In this document: positions 7,988 to 16,166 of the stretch, one piece after another
Position numbering within the stretch: the stretch's first letter is position 1
Layout: each line of letters begins with the position of its first letter
NCBI GenBank assembly: GCA_022361455.1
Contig: JAKSAW010000148.1
Coordinates: 1 to 34,078, forward strand
Direction: 5' to 3'
Length of the DNA stretch: 34,078 bases
Source: Pseudomonadales bacterium
Lineage (GTDB): Bacteria > Pseudomonadota > Gammaproteobacteria > Pseudomonadales > Ketobacteraceae
The notes under the pieces: model-generated
The model's database searches: none
Seen by the model: only the letters and a program-made list of their open reading frames with translations
What the model was told of the DNA's origin: nothing
Position numbers and translations under genes: made by a program

Positions 7988-8055
7988 ATTGTCCTTTACC
8001 GTTAAAAATTCGGTATCATAGCTCCAACCTAGTCGATAAGAAAAATAATACAGAG

Positions 8056-11000
8056 ATGGATAGTCAACAGTTATTGCTCTATGGGTTCGCCTATTTCAGT
8101 CTGCTGATAGCGCTTGCGTGGCTAGCTGAAAAAACTGGGCGCTGGCCACGTATGGGGCAAGCCATTCTTTATGGACTTTCACTGGGTGTTTATTGCAGTT
8201 CTTGGACGTTTTTGGGCGCTGTTGGCAATGCCTCTGAAGGCGGCTGGAGTTACCTTCCGATTTATTTAGGGCCAATACTCTTATTTGTGCTGGGTTGGCC
8301 ATTTGTACGGCGCCTTATGGTGATCGGGGCGCGCAACAAAGTCACTTCAATCGCAGATTTTATTGGTTCTCGATATGGTAAAGATCAAAGTCTCGCTGCC
8401 CTGGTGACCTTAATTGCGGTAGTGGGTACTCTGCCCTATATCGCCTTACAACTCAGAGCCATTGCCTTAGCGTGGAGCTCAGCAAATGTTCAGGATTGGT
8501 TTCAACCATTCGCTGTTGATAATAGCGCCAGCTTTTTCGCTGCGCTATTTTTGGGTTGGTTTGCCATTGTATTTGGTACTAGAGTGATCGATGGCCAACA
8601 CCGCAATCGTGGTTTAATGACAGCTGTTGCCGCTGAGTCCTTGGTAAAGTTAATAGCTTTTATCGGATTGGGCTTATTCGCGGCCTACTTATTTTTTGAA
8701 GACACCAAAGCACCGGAAATCGCAATTAACCACAGCGGTATTTTTAATGGCGATGCATTTGGCAGCGTCAATTTTTACACACAGTTACTATTAGCCGCAG
8801 CAGCCATTATTTGCCTGCCACGGCAGTTTCACGTCATGATTGTGGCATATCATGACCGCCTGTCGACACGCATGGCACGATGGTTATTTCCCCTCTATTT
8901 GTTGCTGTTCGCCATTTTAGTGATACCCATTATGGAAGCAGGCAATCTGTTGCTAGCCGAAACTTCAATTCCTGCTGATAGCTATGTATTGTCCTTACCA
9001 GCGGTGGAGGGACATAGCTGGTTAACGCTATTGGCTTTTATTGGTACCTTTTCAGCAGCCACTAGTATGGTGCTAGTGGCAACCATTGCGCTATCCATCA
9101 TGATTTCAAACGAGCTGATTGTTCCCATTTATCTTCGTTTAAGAGAGAAAGAACAGTTTAAACATCAAGACCTCGCTGGCGCGTTAAGTATGGTGCGACG
9201 CTTTTCCATTGTGGCAATTCTTCTATTGAGTTGGAGCTTAGAACAAGCCTTTAGCAAAAGTGGTGGGTTGTCTTCCATGGGCTTACTAGCGTTTGCTTCT
9301 AGCGCTCAATTATTGCCAGCAATTATCGCTGCACTTTACTGGTCCAAAGGACATCGACAAGGCGTATTTGTCGGCATTAGTGTTGGCGCATTGATCTGGG
9401 CCTATTGTTTATTATTGCCCGCGACAATATCTCCTAGCGATCCTTTATTATTGAGTGGCCCTTTTGGTGTACATTGGCTAAATCCACAAAATCTGTTTGG
9501 TAGTGGCGATTACTTGGATCCTTTGAGTCATGGCGTACTCTGGAGCCTGGGTTTAAATCTATTTACTTTTATTGGGATTTCCTTAAAAGCGAAAAGTACT
9601 CCTCTTGATGATCGCCAAGCACATGCCTTTCTAGAATTGCGACGCCGCTATAACTACAGCAAACAAGATTATGAACCTACGGTTATTGAAGTACATCGTT
9701 TACAAACTTTGATAAATCCATTGATTGGTACTGAGCAAACAACACTTTTCTGGACCGACTTGGAGAAAAAACTACAACATAGATTACTACCCTATGGGCC
9801 CGCTCCTCGATTCGTAGTGAATGAGGTGGAGGCAAAATTATCTTCCATCATTGGTGCTGTGTCCGCACATAGAGCCATAGAATTACTAAGAAAACAAAAG
9901 CCCCTTGATATGGAAGACATGGCATCACTCATGGGTGGTACCTCGCGGCAATTACAATTTTCGCAATCACTATTGCAAACCACATTAGAAAACATCCCTC
10001 AAGGGATTAGTGTTGTCGACGAAGATCTTAATTTAGTCGCTTGGAATTCCCAATATGAGCGGATGTTTAATTATCCCAGTGAAATGCTATTTATTGGCTG
10101 CCCTATCGAAAGAATTTATCGTTACAACGCTTTAAAGGGTATGCTGATGAATGCCCAAGATGACATGGAAATTGCAGTGAGCAAGCGCCTAAAAATGCTA
10201 CGCAGTGGCCAGCCATATCGTATTGAACGCAAGCTTCCAAATGACATTGTGGTAGAAATTCAAGGTACGCCTATTCCGTCTGGTGGTTACGTAACGGCAT
10301 TTACCGATGTTACTGCCTATCATCAAATGGTTGCTGAACTAGAAGATGCTAAGCAAGGATTGGAAGCGCGAGTTGAACAACGTACCTTGCAACTGTCAGA
10401 TGCGAATGCATCCCTTAAATCAGAAAATGAAGCCCGCGCGCGCATTGAAAAAGAGCTTAAAGAAGTCCATGCTAGCAAGAGCCGCTTCCTAGCGGCAGCG
10501 AGCCACGATCTACTACAACCCATTAATGCAGCACGATTGCTGGTATCGGCTATTAATCGTCAAAGCCAACCTGATAACGGTGAGATAAAGCATGTGGATA
10601 GCGCTTTAGCCAGCGCAGAAGCGGTTGTTAGCAGCCTACGCGAAGTGGCACGATTAGATTCAGGAAAATTGAAGCCCAACCCCGAGCCGGTCGCTGTAGA
10701 TGCCATCTTAAATAGTTTAATTCAAGAGTTTTCACCCTTTGCGCAACAACATGACTTAGAGCTTCGCTATCATACCAGTAAGGCTTGGGTATATACAGAC
10801 CATCAATTATTTAAACGCATCATACAAAACTTTTTAAGCAATGCGATCCGCTACACACGCCATGGAAAAGTGCTCGTTGGTTGTCGCCGCAAGGGCGATG
10901 CACTAGCAATAGAAGTATGGGACACTGGACCGGGCATTGCGGAAAATGATCAACAACGCATTTTTGGTGAGTTCGAACGCATTCATGTTCATTCGAATGA

Positions 11001-11556
11001 AGACGTAAAAGGTCTAGGATTAGGGCTTTCAATCTCTTTGGGTTTAGCGCAGCTACTTGGCCATTCACTTGAACTAAAATCGTGGTTAGGTAAAGGTTCA
11101 GTATTTCGTATCCTAGTGCCGATGGCACAACAAATAGAAACGACAAAACCCAAACAGACACAAGAGGATCCCGCTCTAAGGAATCTAAAAATACTTTGTT
11201 TAGACAACGAACCGCATTTGTTGGCTGGCTTGCAAGCAGTGTTGAGTCAATGGGGCTGTAAAGTGACTACGGCAACGTCTTTGAGTGATATTATGAAGTC
11301 CCGCTTAGCAGATGAACCACCAGAGATAATGATTGCAGATTACAACTTGGACAATAATGAAACTGGACTTGATGCATTGAACACGCTTCAAGTTCACTGG
11401 AACAAGAAGTTTCCTGCTCTAGTTATTAGCGCCGATAATAGTGAGCAGCTACAAAACATCATCAAAGAACAAGGTTATCAGTTTTTAGCGAAGCCGGTAC
11501 AACCGTCGAGCTTGCGCCTTACACTGAGAAAACTATTACGCCAATATAAAAACTAA
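8056..11556 (+). CDS. crbS: Hybrid sensor histidine kinase CrbS/MxtR type with SSS-fold sensor
   Basis: Sensor of the acetate-switch two-component system; the homologous CrbS/CrbR (MxtR/ErdR) pair activates acs in Vibrio and Pseudomonas. The 1166-residue protein has five parts. Residues about 1-513 form a multi-pass sodium:solute symporter domain (about 13 hydrophobic segments). A PAS domain follows (about 645-755), then a helix/coiled coil, HisKA with H817 in AASHDLLQP, and HATPase_c (about 915-1025) with NFLSNAIRY, DTGPGIAE and GLGLGLSIS. The C-terminal receiver (about 1040-1160) has phosphoacceptor D1095 (IADYNLD) and K1146. All catalytic motifs are intact. Whether the SSS part transports or only senses cannot be told from sequence. 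It ends 3 nt from the convergent crbR. A weak ribosome site precedes ATG. Confidence 0.9.
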   Translation: MDSQQLLLYGFAYFSLLIALAWLAEKTGRWPRMGQAILYGLSLGVYCSSWTFLGAVGNASEGGWSYLPIYLGPILLFVLGWPFVRRLMVIGARNKVTSIADFIGSRYGKDQSLAALVTLIAVVGTLPYIALQLRAIALAWSSANVQDWFQPFAVDNSASFFAALFLGWFAIVFGTRVIDGQHRNRGLMTAVAAESLVKLIAFIGLGLFAAYLFFEDTKAPEIAINHSGIFNGDAFGSVNFYTQLLLAAAAIICLPRQFHVMIVAYHDRLSTRMARWLFPLYLLLFAILVIPIMEAGNLLLAETSIPADSYVLSLPAVEGHSWLTLLAFIGTFSAATSMVLVATIALSIMISNELIVPIYLRLREKEQFKHQDLAGALSMVRRFSIVAILLLSWSLEQAFSKSGGLSSMGLLAFASSAQLLPAIIAALYWSKGHRQGVFVGISVGALIWAYCLLLPATISPSDPLLLSGPFGVHWLNPQNLFGSGDYLDPLSHGVLWSLGLNLFTFIGISLKAKSTPLDDRQAHAFLELRRRYNYSKQDYEPTVIEVHRLQTLINPLIGTEQTTLFWTDLEKKLQHRLLPYGPAPRFVVNEVEAKLSSIIGAVSAHRAIELLRKQKPLDMEDMASLMGGTSRQLQFSQSLLQTTLENIPQGISVVDEDLNLVAWNSQYERMFNYPSEMLFIGCPIERIYRYNALKGMLMNAQDDMEIAVSKRLKMLRSGQPYRIERKLPNDIVVEIQGTPIPSGGYVTAFTDVTAYHQMVAELEDAKQGLEARVEQRTLQLSDANASLKSENEARARIEKELKEVHASKSRFLAAASHDLLQPINAARLLVSAINRQSQPDNGEIKHVDSALASAEAVVSSLREVARLDSGKLKPNPEPVAVDAILNSLIQEFSPFAQQHDLELRYHTSKAWVYTDHQLFKRIIQNFLSNAIRYTRHGKVLVGCRRKGDALAIEVWDTGPGIAENDQQRIFGEFERIHVHSNEDVKGLGLGLSISLGLAQLLGHSLELKSWLGKGSVFRILVPMAQQIETTKPKQTQEDPALRNLKILCLDNEPHLLAGLQAVLSQWGCKVTTATSLSDIMKSRLADEPPEIMIADYNLDNNETGLDALNTLQVHWNKKFPALVISADNSEQLQNIIKEQGYQFLAKPVQPSSLRLTLRKLLRQYKN

Positions 11557-11559
11557 TTG

Positions 11560-12225
11560 CTAAGTATCTTGGTCTCCAGGACCGGCCAAATCTAACTTCC
11601 CTAGCGCCAGCGCAGCCTGCGTTCGAGAATGTACTCCGAGCTTTTTAAAAATTTCAGTGATATGCGCTTTAATGGTGGCTTCCGTCACCTGTAACTCATA
11701 AGCAATTTGTTTATTGAGTAGACCTTGCGACAACATTGTCGCAACACGAAACTGCTGGGGCGTTAAACTAGCCAACGCTTCTGCAATATTAGATTCCTCA
11801 TCACTGATTTCTGGGATAGAAAGATCAACATGCTCGGGAAAACTCATCTGTCCACCAGCAACAGCTTTAATCGCCCTGCGGATAGATTCTGCGTCAGCAC
11901 TTTTTGATAAGAAACCAGTAGCGCCATGATCTGCAGCACGGCGAACAATATCATCGCTATCATTTGCAGAAATCATTAGAACTGGAATTTGTGGAAAATG
12001 AGCCGTTAAAAAGATCAAGGAACTGAAGCCATGAGCACCAGGCATATATAAATCAACCACCGCTAAAGATGCTTGTGGATGGTTTTCCACCTGGTGTTGT
12101 AGTTGATTGAAATCAGCTGCCTCCACCAAAGTGGCTTTAGGCAATTCCCTGCCAAGGGTATCGCTAAGGGCGGCACGAAACAAAGGGTGATCATCGGCAA
12201 TGATGACAATATCGGCATCCGACAT
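11560..12225 (-). CDS. crbR: LuxR/NarL-family response regulator CrbR/ErdR type
   Basis: DNA-binding partner of the neighbouring SSS-type kinase; the homologues turn on acetyl-CoA synthetase. It has 221 residues. The receiver (about 5-120) has D11/D12, phosphoacceptor D58 in LAVVDLYMPG, and K108 in FLSKS. The LuxR-type helix-turn-helix spans about 153-208, with LTPQQFRVATMLSQGLLNKQ and the recognition region TEATIKAHITEIFKKLG. It is convergent with crbS and followed, after 188 bp, by the 3' end of acs. It is the natural candidate to bind the 7-2-7 dyads near acs, since NarL-type regulators often use heptamer pairs with that geometry. Confidence 0.9.
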   Translation of the reverse strand: MSDADIVIIADDHPLFRAALSDTLGRELPKATLVEAADFNQLQHQVENHPQASLAVVDLYMPGAHGFSSLIFLTAHFPQIPVLMISANDSDDIVRRAADHGATGFLSKSADAESIRRAIKAVAGGQMSFPEHVDLSIPEISDEESNIAEALASLTPQQFRVATMLSQGLLNKQIAYELQVTEATIKAHITEIFKKLGVHSRTQAALALGKLDLAGPGDQDT

Positions 12226-12308
12226 GTATTTGATTTGCTCTTATTCTTGTGAATTATTGTTGTTGTGTAATCCCCTTAATTTAATACAAAAGTAGTGAAT
12301 AAAAAAGC

Positions 12309-12333
12309 GGGCCACCCAGTTAACTGGGGGCCC
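12309..12333 (-). terminator. Intrinsic terminator after acs
   Basis: A near-perfect hairpin: GGGCC and GGCCC flank CCCAGTT/AACTGGG, with one unpaired A (12314). On the minus strand it runs into CGCTTTTTTATT, giving the T-tract expected for acs. The inner arms meet without a free loop, so the tip must open. A smaller GGGC/GCCC hairpin lies at about 12344-12360. Confidence 0.85.
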
Positions 12334-12413
12334 TAACGTGCAAAGGGCCTAGGAGAGCCCTATCGTGGGTCGAGGGATTAAGAAAAAAGCATCCTAAGCG
12401 GGTCGGCAAACCT

Positions 12414-14381
12414 CTAAGCAGCTTCTGTAACACCGAGTTGACGATGGCCATCGATCAATTGGGGAACCACACCTGGATCCGACAGGGTGGATACATCCCC
12501 CAGCTGATCACTATCACCCGTCGCTATCTTTCTGAGAATACGACGCATGATTTTTCCAGAACGCGTTTTGGGCAGTCCTGGCGCCCATTGGATAATATCC
12601 GGTGTCGCAATGGGACCTATTTCCTTCCTTAACCATTGAGTTAAAGTTTTCTTCATGTTGTCATCGGCCACTTCATCACGATTCAACGTGATATAAATGT
12701 AAATACCCTGCCCTTTGATATCATGGGGGTAACCCACTACAGCAGCTTCAGCGACGGCGCTATGTGCAACCAAAGCACTTTCAATTTCAGCAGTTCCCAT
12801 ACGATGACCAGAAACATTTAATACGTCATCAACTCGTCCAGTAATCCAGTAATAGCCATCACTATCCCGGCGAGCACCATCAGAGGTGAAGTAAACACCA
12901 TCATAGGCAGAGAAATAGGTTTCAATAAATCGCTGATGATCACCAAAAACCGTTCGCATTTGCCCTGGCCAACTATCCGTAATGACTAAGTTACCTTGAG
13001 CTTCACCTTCTAGGATATTGCCATCAGCATCCATAAGCGCAGGCTGTATTCCAAAGAAAGGTCGCGTTGCCGAACCTGGTTTTAATGAGGTAGCACCCGG
13101 TAGTGGCGTTATCATTACGCCACCGGTTTCAGTTTGCCACCAAGTATCAATAATAGGGCTATTACCTTTACCAAAAGCTTCGTGGAACCAGCACCATGCT
13201 TCAGGATTAATGGGTTCACCGGCCGTTGCCATTAATTTCAAGCTTGCTAAGTTGGTATTAGCGACAACAGCGTCACCATCAGCCATAAGGGCGCGTATTG
13301 CTGTGGGCGCTGTGTAAAATATATTAACGTTGTATTTTTCTATGATACGCGCACAGCGCCCAGAATCCGGGTAATTAGGAACGCCTTCATACATCACCAT
13401 AGTGGCCCCATTGGAAAGTGGCCCATACACCACATAACTATGGCCAGTAATCCAACCGACATCTGCACCACACCAATAAATATCCCCTGGGCGATAATCA
13501 AAGACCACTTGATGGGTCAACGACGCATAAACCATGTAACCGCCGGTAGTATGCAATACACCCTTAGGTTTACCGGTAGAGCCAGAGGTATAAAGAATAA
13601 ATAAAGGCGACTCAGCGCCCATTTCTTTGGCTTCACACTCGCTCGACTGTGCTGCCACAAGCTCATGGTACCAATGGTCTCTGCCATTGATAAAAGAATT
13701 AGATCCGCCCGTATGCTGCAGCACAATTACATTGTTCACATAGGTGGTATGACAATGTTGGATAGCAGCATCGACATTTGCTTTTAGAGGCACAGTTTTA
13801 CCGCCGCGTAAGCCTTCATCAGCAGTAATAACAATGTTTGATCCACCATCTTCAATGCGACCAGCTAAGGCTTCCGGGGAAAAACCTGCAAATACCACAC
13901 TATGAATCGCGCCAATGCGTGCACATGCCAACATAGAAAAAACCACTTCAGGCACCATCGGCATGTAGATAGTAACCACATCCCCGGCGTTAACACCAAG
14001 ACTAAGCAAACCATTTGCAAGTTTGTTAACTTCGCGACTTAGATCATTATAGGTGATCACTCTATTGGGCTGCCCTTCAGAATCAGGCTCCCATATTATC
14101 GCAGGTGTATCACCACGTGCTTCCAAGTATCTATCTATACAATTAGCGGACGCATTTAATGACCCATCTTCGAACCAACGAATATGTAGATCATCTTTGT
14201 TGAAAGAGACATCTTTAACTTTGTTGAATGGTTTAATCCAATCGATTCTTTGCGCTTGCTCCGCCCAAAAATCTTCTGGCTGCTCAACAGAGCGTTGATA
14301 CATAGCTTTGTATTGATCGTTATTAACATACGCTAATTGTTGAAACCGATCAGGAATGGGATAGGAATTTTCTTCCGACAT
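12414..14381 (-). CDS. acs: Acetyl-CoA synthetase (AMP-forming)
   Basis: Activates acetate to acetyl-CoA through acetyl-AMP, the high-affinity route for scavenging acetate. I prefer the ATG at 14381 (655 residues, close to the family length) to the in-frame TTG at 14423; AGAGGG lies upstream of the ATG. The ANL-family phosphate loop [20 protein letters not shown] is present. TWWQTETGG is the AMP-binding motif, [20 protein letters not shown] the hinge/A8 region, and [11 protein letters not shown] contains the catalytic, regulatory acetylation lysine (K610, equivalent to K609 of the E. coli enzyme). It is divergent from the porin, with three dyad boxes between them, and ends in a strong terminator. 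Confidence 0.97.
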   Translation of the reverse strand: MSEENSYPIPDRFQQLAYVNNDQYKAMYQRSVEQPEDFWAEQAQRIDWIKPFNKVKDVSFNKDDLHIRWFEDGSLNASANCIDRYLEARGDTPAIIWEPDSEGQPNRVITYNDLSREVNKLANGLLSLGVNAGDVVTIYMPMVPEVVFSMLACARIGAIHSVVFAGFSPEALAGRIEDGGSNIVITADEGLRGGKTVPLKANVDAAIQHCHTTYVNNVIVLQHTGGSNSFINGRDHWYHELVAAQSSECEAKEMGAESPLFILYTSGSTGKPKGVLHTTGGYMVYASLTHQVVFDYRPGDIYWCGADVGWITGHSYVVYGPLSNGATMVMYEGVPNYPDSGRCARIIEKYNVNIFYTAPTAIRALMADGDAVVANTNLASLKLMATAGEPINPEAWCWFHEAFGKGNSPIIDTWWQTETGGVMITPLPGATSLKPGSATRPFFGIQPALMDADGNILEGEAQGNLVITDSWPGQMRTVFGDHQRFIETYFSAYDGVYFTSDGARRDSDGYYWITGRVDDVLNVSGHRMGTAEIESALVAHSAVAEAAVVGYPHDIKGQGIYIYITLNRDEVADDNMKKTLTQWLRKEIGPIATPDIIQWAPGLPKTRSGKIMRRILRKIATGDSDQLGDVSTLSDPGVVPQLIDGHRQLGVTEAA

Positions 14382-14451
14382 AACGAACGCCCTCTGCTTG
14401 GCTGGTGTTTTGTTTTTTGACAAGTGTGCAGGAACATTTCAAATTTGAGTA

Positions 14452-14467
14452 TTAGACCTTGGTCTAA
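14452..14467. promoter_or_regulatory. CrbR-box candidate 1 (7-2-7 dyad)
   Basis: TTAGACC-TT-GGTCTAA: perfect 7-bp inverted arms with a 2-bp spacer, 70 bp before the acs ATG. It is the most symmetrical of four related copies. CrbR binding is inferred from context. Confidence 0.6.
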
Positions 14468-14503
14468 GACTCTCTTCATTACCACCACAACCCAAAGACC
14501 CTA

Positions 14504-14519
14504 TTCGACTAAAGTCTAA
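14504..14519. promoter_or_regulatory. CrbR-box candidate 2 (7-2-7 dyad)
   Basis: TTCGACT-AA-AGTCTAA: six of seven arm positions are complementary, with a 2-bp spacer. Its centre is 52 bp from box 1, about five helical turns. Confidence 0.5.
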
Positions 14520-14536
14520 TGCTAAATACCCTTGAC

Positions 14537-14552
14537 CTAGACCAAGGTCTAA
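14537..14552. promoter_or_regulatory. CrbR-box candidate 3 (7-2-7 dyad)
   Basis: CTAGACC-AA-GGTCTAA: six of seven arm positions pair. Its centre is 33 bp from box 2, about three helical turns, and it lies 95 bp before the porin ATG. Confidence 0.55.
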
Positions 14553-14647
14553 GACGCATTTAGAAACTTCCCCGTTAAGCTGGTTATTACCCACTGGGAA
14601 TGAATTTGATTTCCACAACAATAACGCTTAATAAATGGGAAAGTACT

Positions 14648-15769
14648 ATGAGAAGACATGTAAAAATTGCGACGACAGTAGCAGCTTCAATGGGTTTACT
14701 AGGCGCCCTACCAGCTATAGCAGGCTATGAGGTTGAACTAGGTGATGGCCATAAAATTGCTTTTGGTGGTTATCTTAAAGCAGACCTACGCTACGTTGAT
14801 GGTGATGTTGCCTATCAGGACTATTGGTTAGGAAACGCCCCCTCGGGAACACCAACCGATACTCAAAAACTAGGTTTTAGTATTCGTGAATCTCGTTTCA
14901 ATACGAAGTACACGCATAACGATGTGAGTGCTTTCTTGGAATTTGACCTTTACGGTGGTGGTGGCAACGAAGTTGTTAGCAACTCCACTAATCCTCGTAT
15001 TCGTCACGCCTTTATTAAGTACAAGAATTTTTTAGTGGGTCAGACTTGGTCCACCTTTATGAACACATCAGCGCTTCCAGAAACCTTGGATTTCGCGGGC
15101 CCGACAGTTGCAGAGGTATTTATTCGCCAATCACAAATTCGCTACAGCATTAATGGTTTTGATTTTGCTATCGAAAACCCAGAAACCAATGGTGATGGTG
15201 ATGTCGGTGCTTCCAGTAGCGGTGTGGGCTTATCCGGTGAAAATGGTGACTTAGAAGAAAGTACACCTGATCTAATTGCCAAATATACTTTTAAAGGTGA
15301 TTGGGGACATATCTCCACCGCCGCTATGGTTCGCAAAGTCGATCAAGGCGATGAAGGTATTGAGGATACTGCTACCGCACTCAGTATCGCAGGTAAGATT
15401 ATGTTGGGTAAAGATGACTTCCGTTTTCAAGTAAACGTTGGCGAGCCAGGTCGCTATGTCGGACCAGCGCTAACCGCAGATATCGTGACTGATCCTGCAG
15501 ATAATGAAGTGAAAGTGGAAGAGACTACGGCTTTCGCAGCGGCTTATCGACACATTTGGCAAAAAGATCTTCGTTCCACCCTATTTTATGGAACAGCAGA
15601 AACCGATATCCTTGAGCGCGAACGTACGCATTGGGGAATAAACCTCATCAAAGATCTTGATGACCATTTGTCTGCTGGTGTAGAGCTGGGCAATTTTGAA
15701 GTGGCAGATTCAGGGACGGACACAGCAGATTCTAATTATCTTCAGATGTCACTCAAGTTTACTTTTTAA
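14648..15769 (+). CDS. DcaP-like outer-membrane porin
   Basis: Predicted outer-membrane beta-barrel channel, probably letting small carboxylates through. I use the ATG at 14648 (373 residues), preceded by GGGAAAG; an earlier in-frame ATG lacks a ribosome site and would bury the signal peptide. The signal peptide runs to about residue 25 (TTVAASMGLLGALPAIA, then GYE). The start of the mature protein, KIAFGGYLKADLRYVDGD, is typical of DcaP/trimeric porins, and the protein ends LQMSLKFTF, the terminal Phe expected for BAM recognition. It shares a regulatory region with acs. The substrate is inferred only from the neighbours. Confidence 0.82.
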   Translation: MRRHVKIATTVAASMGLLGALPAIAGYEVELGDGHKIAFGGYLKADLRYVDGDVAYQDYWLGNAPSGTPTDTQKLGFSIRESRFNTKYTHNDVSAFLEFDLYGGGGNEVVSNSTNPRIRHAFIKYKNFLVGQTWSTFMNTSALPETLDFAGPTVAEVFIRQSQIRYSINGFDFAIENPETNGDGDVGASSSGVGLSGENGDLEESTPDLIAKYTFKGDWGHISTAAMVRKVDQGDEGIEDTATALSIAGKIMLGKDDFRFQVNVGEPGRYVGPALTADIVTDPADNEVKVEETTAFAAAYRHIWQKDLRSTLFYGTAETDILERERTHWGINLIKDLDDHLSAGVELGNFEVADSGTDTADSNYLQMSLKFTF

Positions 15770-15803
15770 TCATATTAACACCCGCCAAGGGAATGGCCGG
15801 GCC

Positions 15804-15819
15804 TTCGACTAAGGTCGAA
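15804..15819. promoter_or_regulatory. CrbR-box candidate 4 before the symporter operon
   Basis: TTCGACT-AA-GGTCGAA: six of seven arm positions pair, the same 7-2-7 layout as the boxes between acs and the porin gene. It lies 57 bp before the DUF4212 ATG. It can also be drawn as a hairpin followed by TCTTTTT, so it may instead, or also, end the porin transcript. Confidence 0.5.
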
Positions 15820-15875
15820 TGGTCTTTTTAAGAAAAACTACAGAAACTCTAGTGTAAAGAGTTGGGAGAAATATT

Positions 15876-16145
15876 ATGGCGTTTAAAAACGAAGAAGATA
15901 GAAAAGCCTATTGGAAAGAAAATCTTTCCCTAGTGGCAATTCTCTTGGTCATTTGGTTTGTGGTGTCCTTTGGTGCCGGCGTTCTATTTGCAGATGCTTT
16001 GAATAGCATTCGTCTTGGTGGCTACAAGCTTGGATTTTGGTTCGCACAACAAGGTTCCATCTATACCTTTGTGGTGTTGGTTTTTGTGTACTCAAAGAAA
16101 ATGGGCGATCTCGATCGCAAATACGGCGTCGAAGAAGACGAATAA
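15876..16145 (+). CDS. DUF4212 sodium/substrate symporter small subunit
   Basis: Small membrane partner of VC_2705-type sodium:solute symporters. It has 89 residues with two hydrophobic segments (about 17-39 and 50-71), charged ends, and the family N-terminus with KAYWKENLSLVAILLVIWF. GGGAGA precedes ATG. It ends 21 bp before the large subunit, so the pair is translated from one message. The two-gene arrangement beside acs-type genes is also known in Vibrio and Shewanella. The small subunit presumably stabilises or modulates the transporter; its exact role is unknown. Confidence 0.9.
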   Translation: MAFKNEEDRKAYWKENLSLVAILLVIWFVVSFGAGVLFADALNSIRLGGYKLGFWFAQQGSIYTFVVLVFVYSKKMGDLDRKYGVEEDE

Positions 16146-16166
16146 CAAACGCTTTAGGAGATCACC

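Noticed and set aside
12344..12360. Second hairpin downstream of acs as a separate terminator
   Set aside because: Only a short GGGC/GCCC stem with no T-tract; the hairpin at 12309-12333 is enough.
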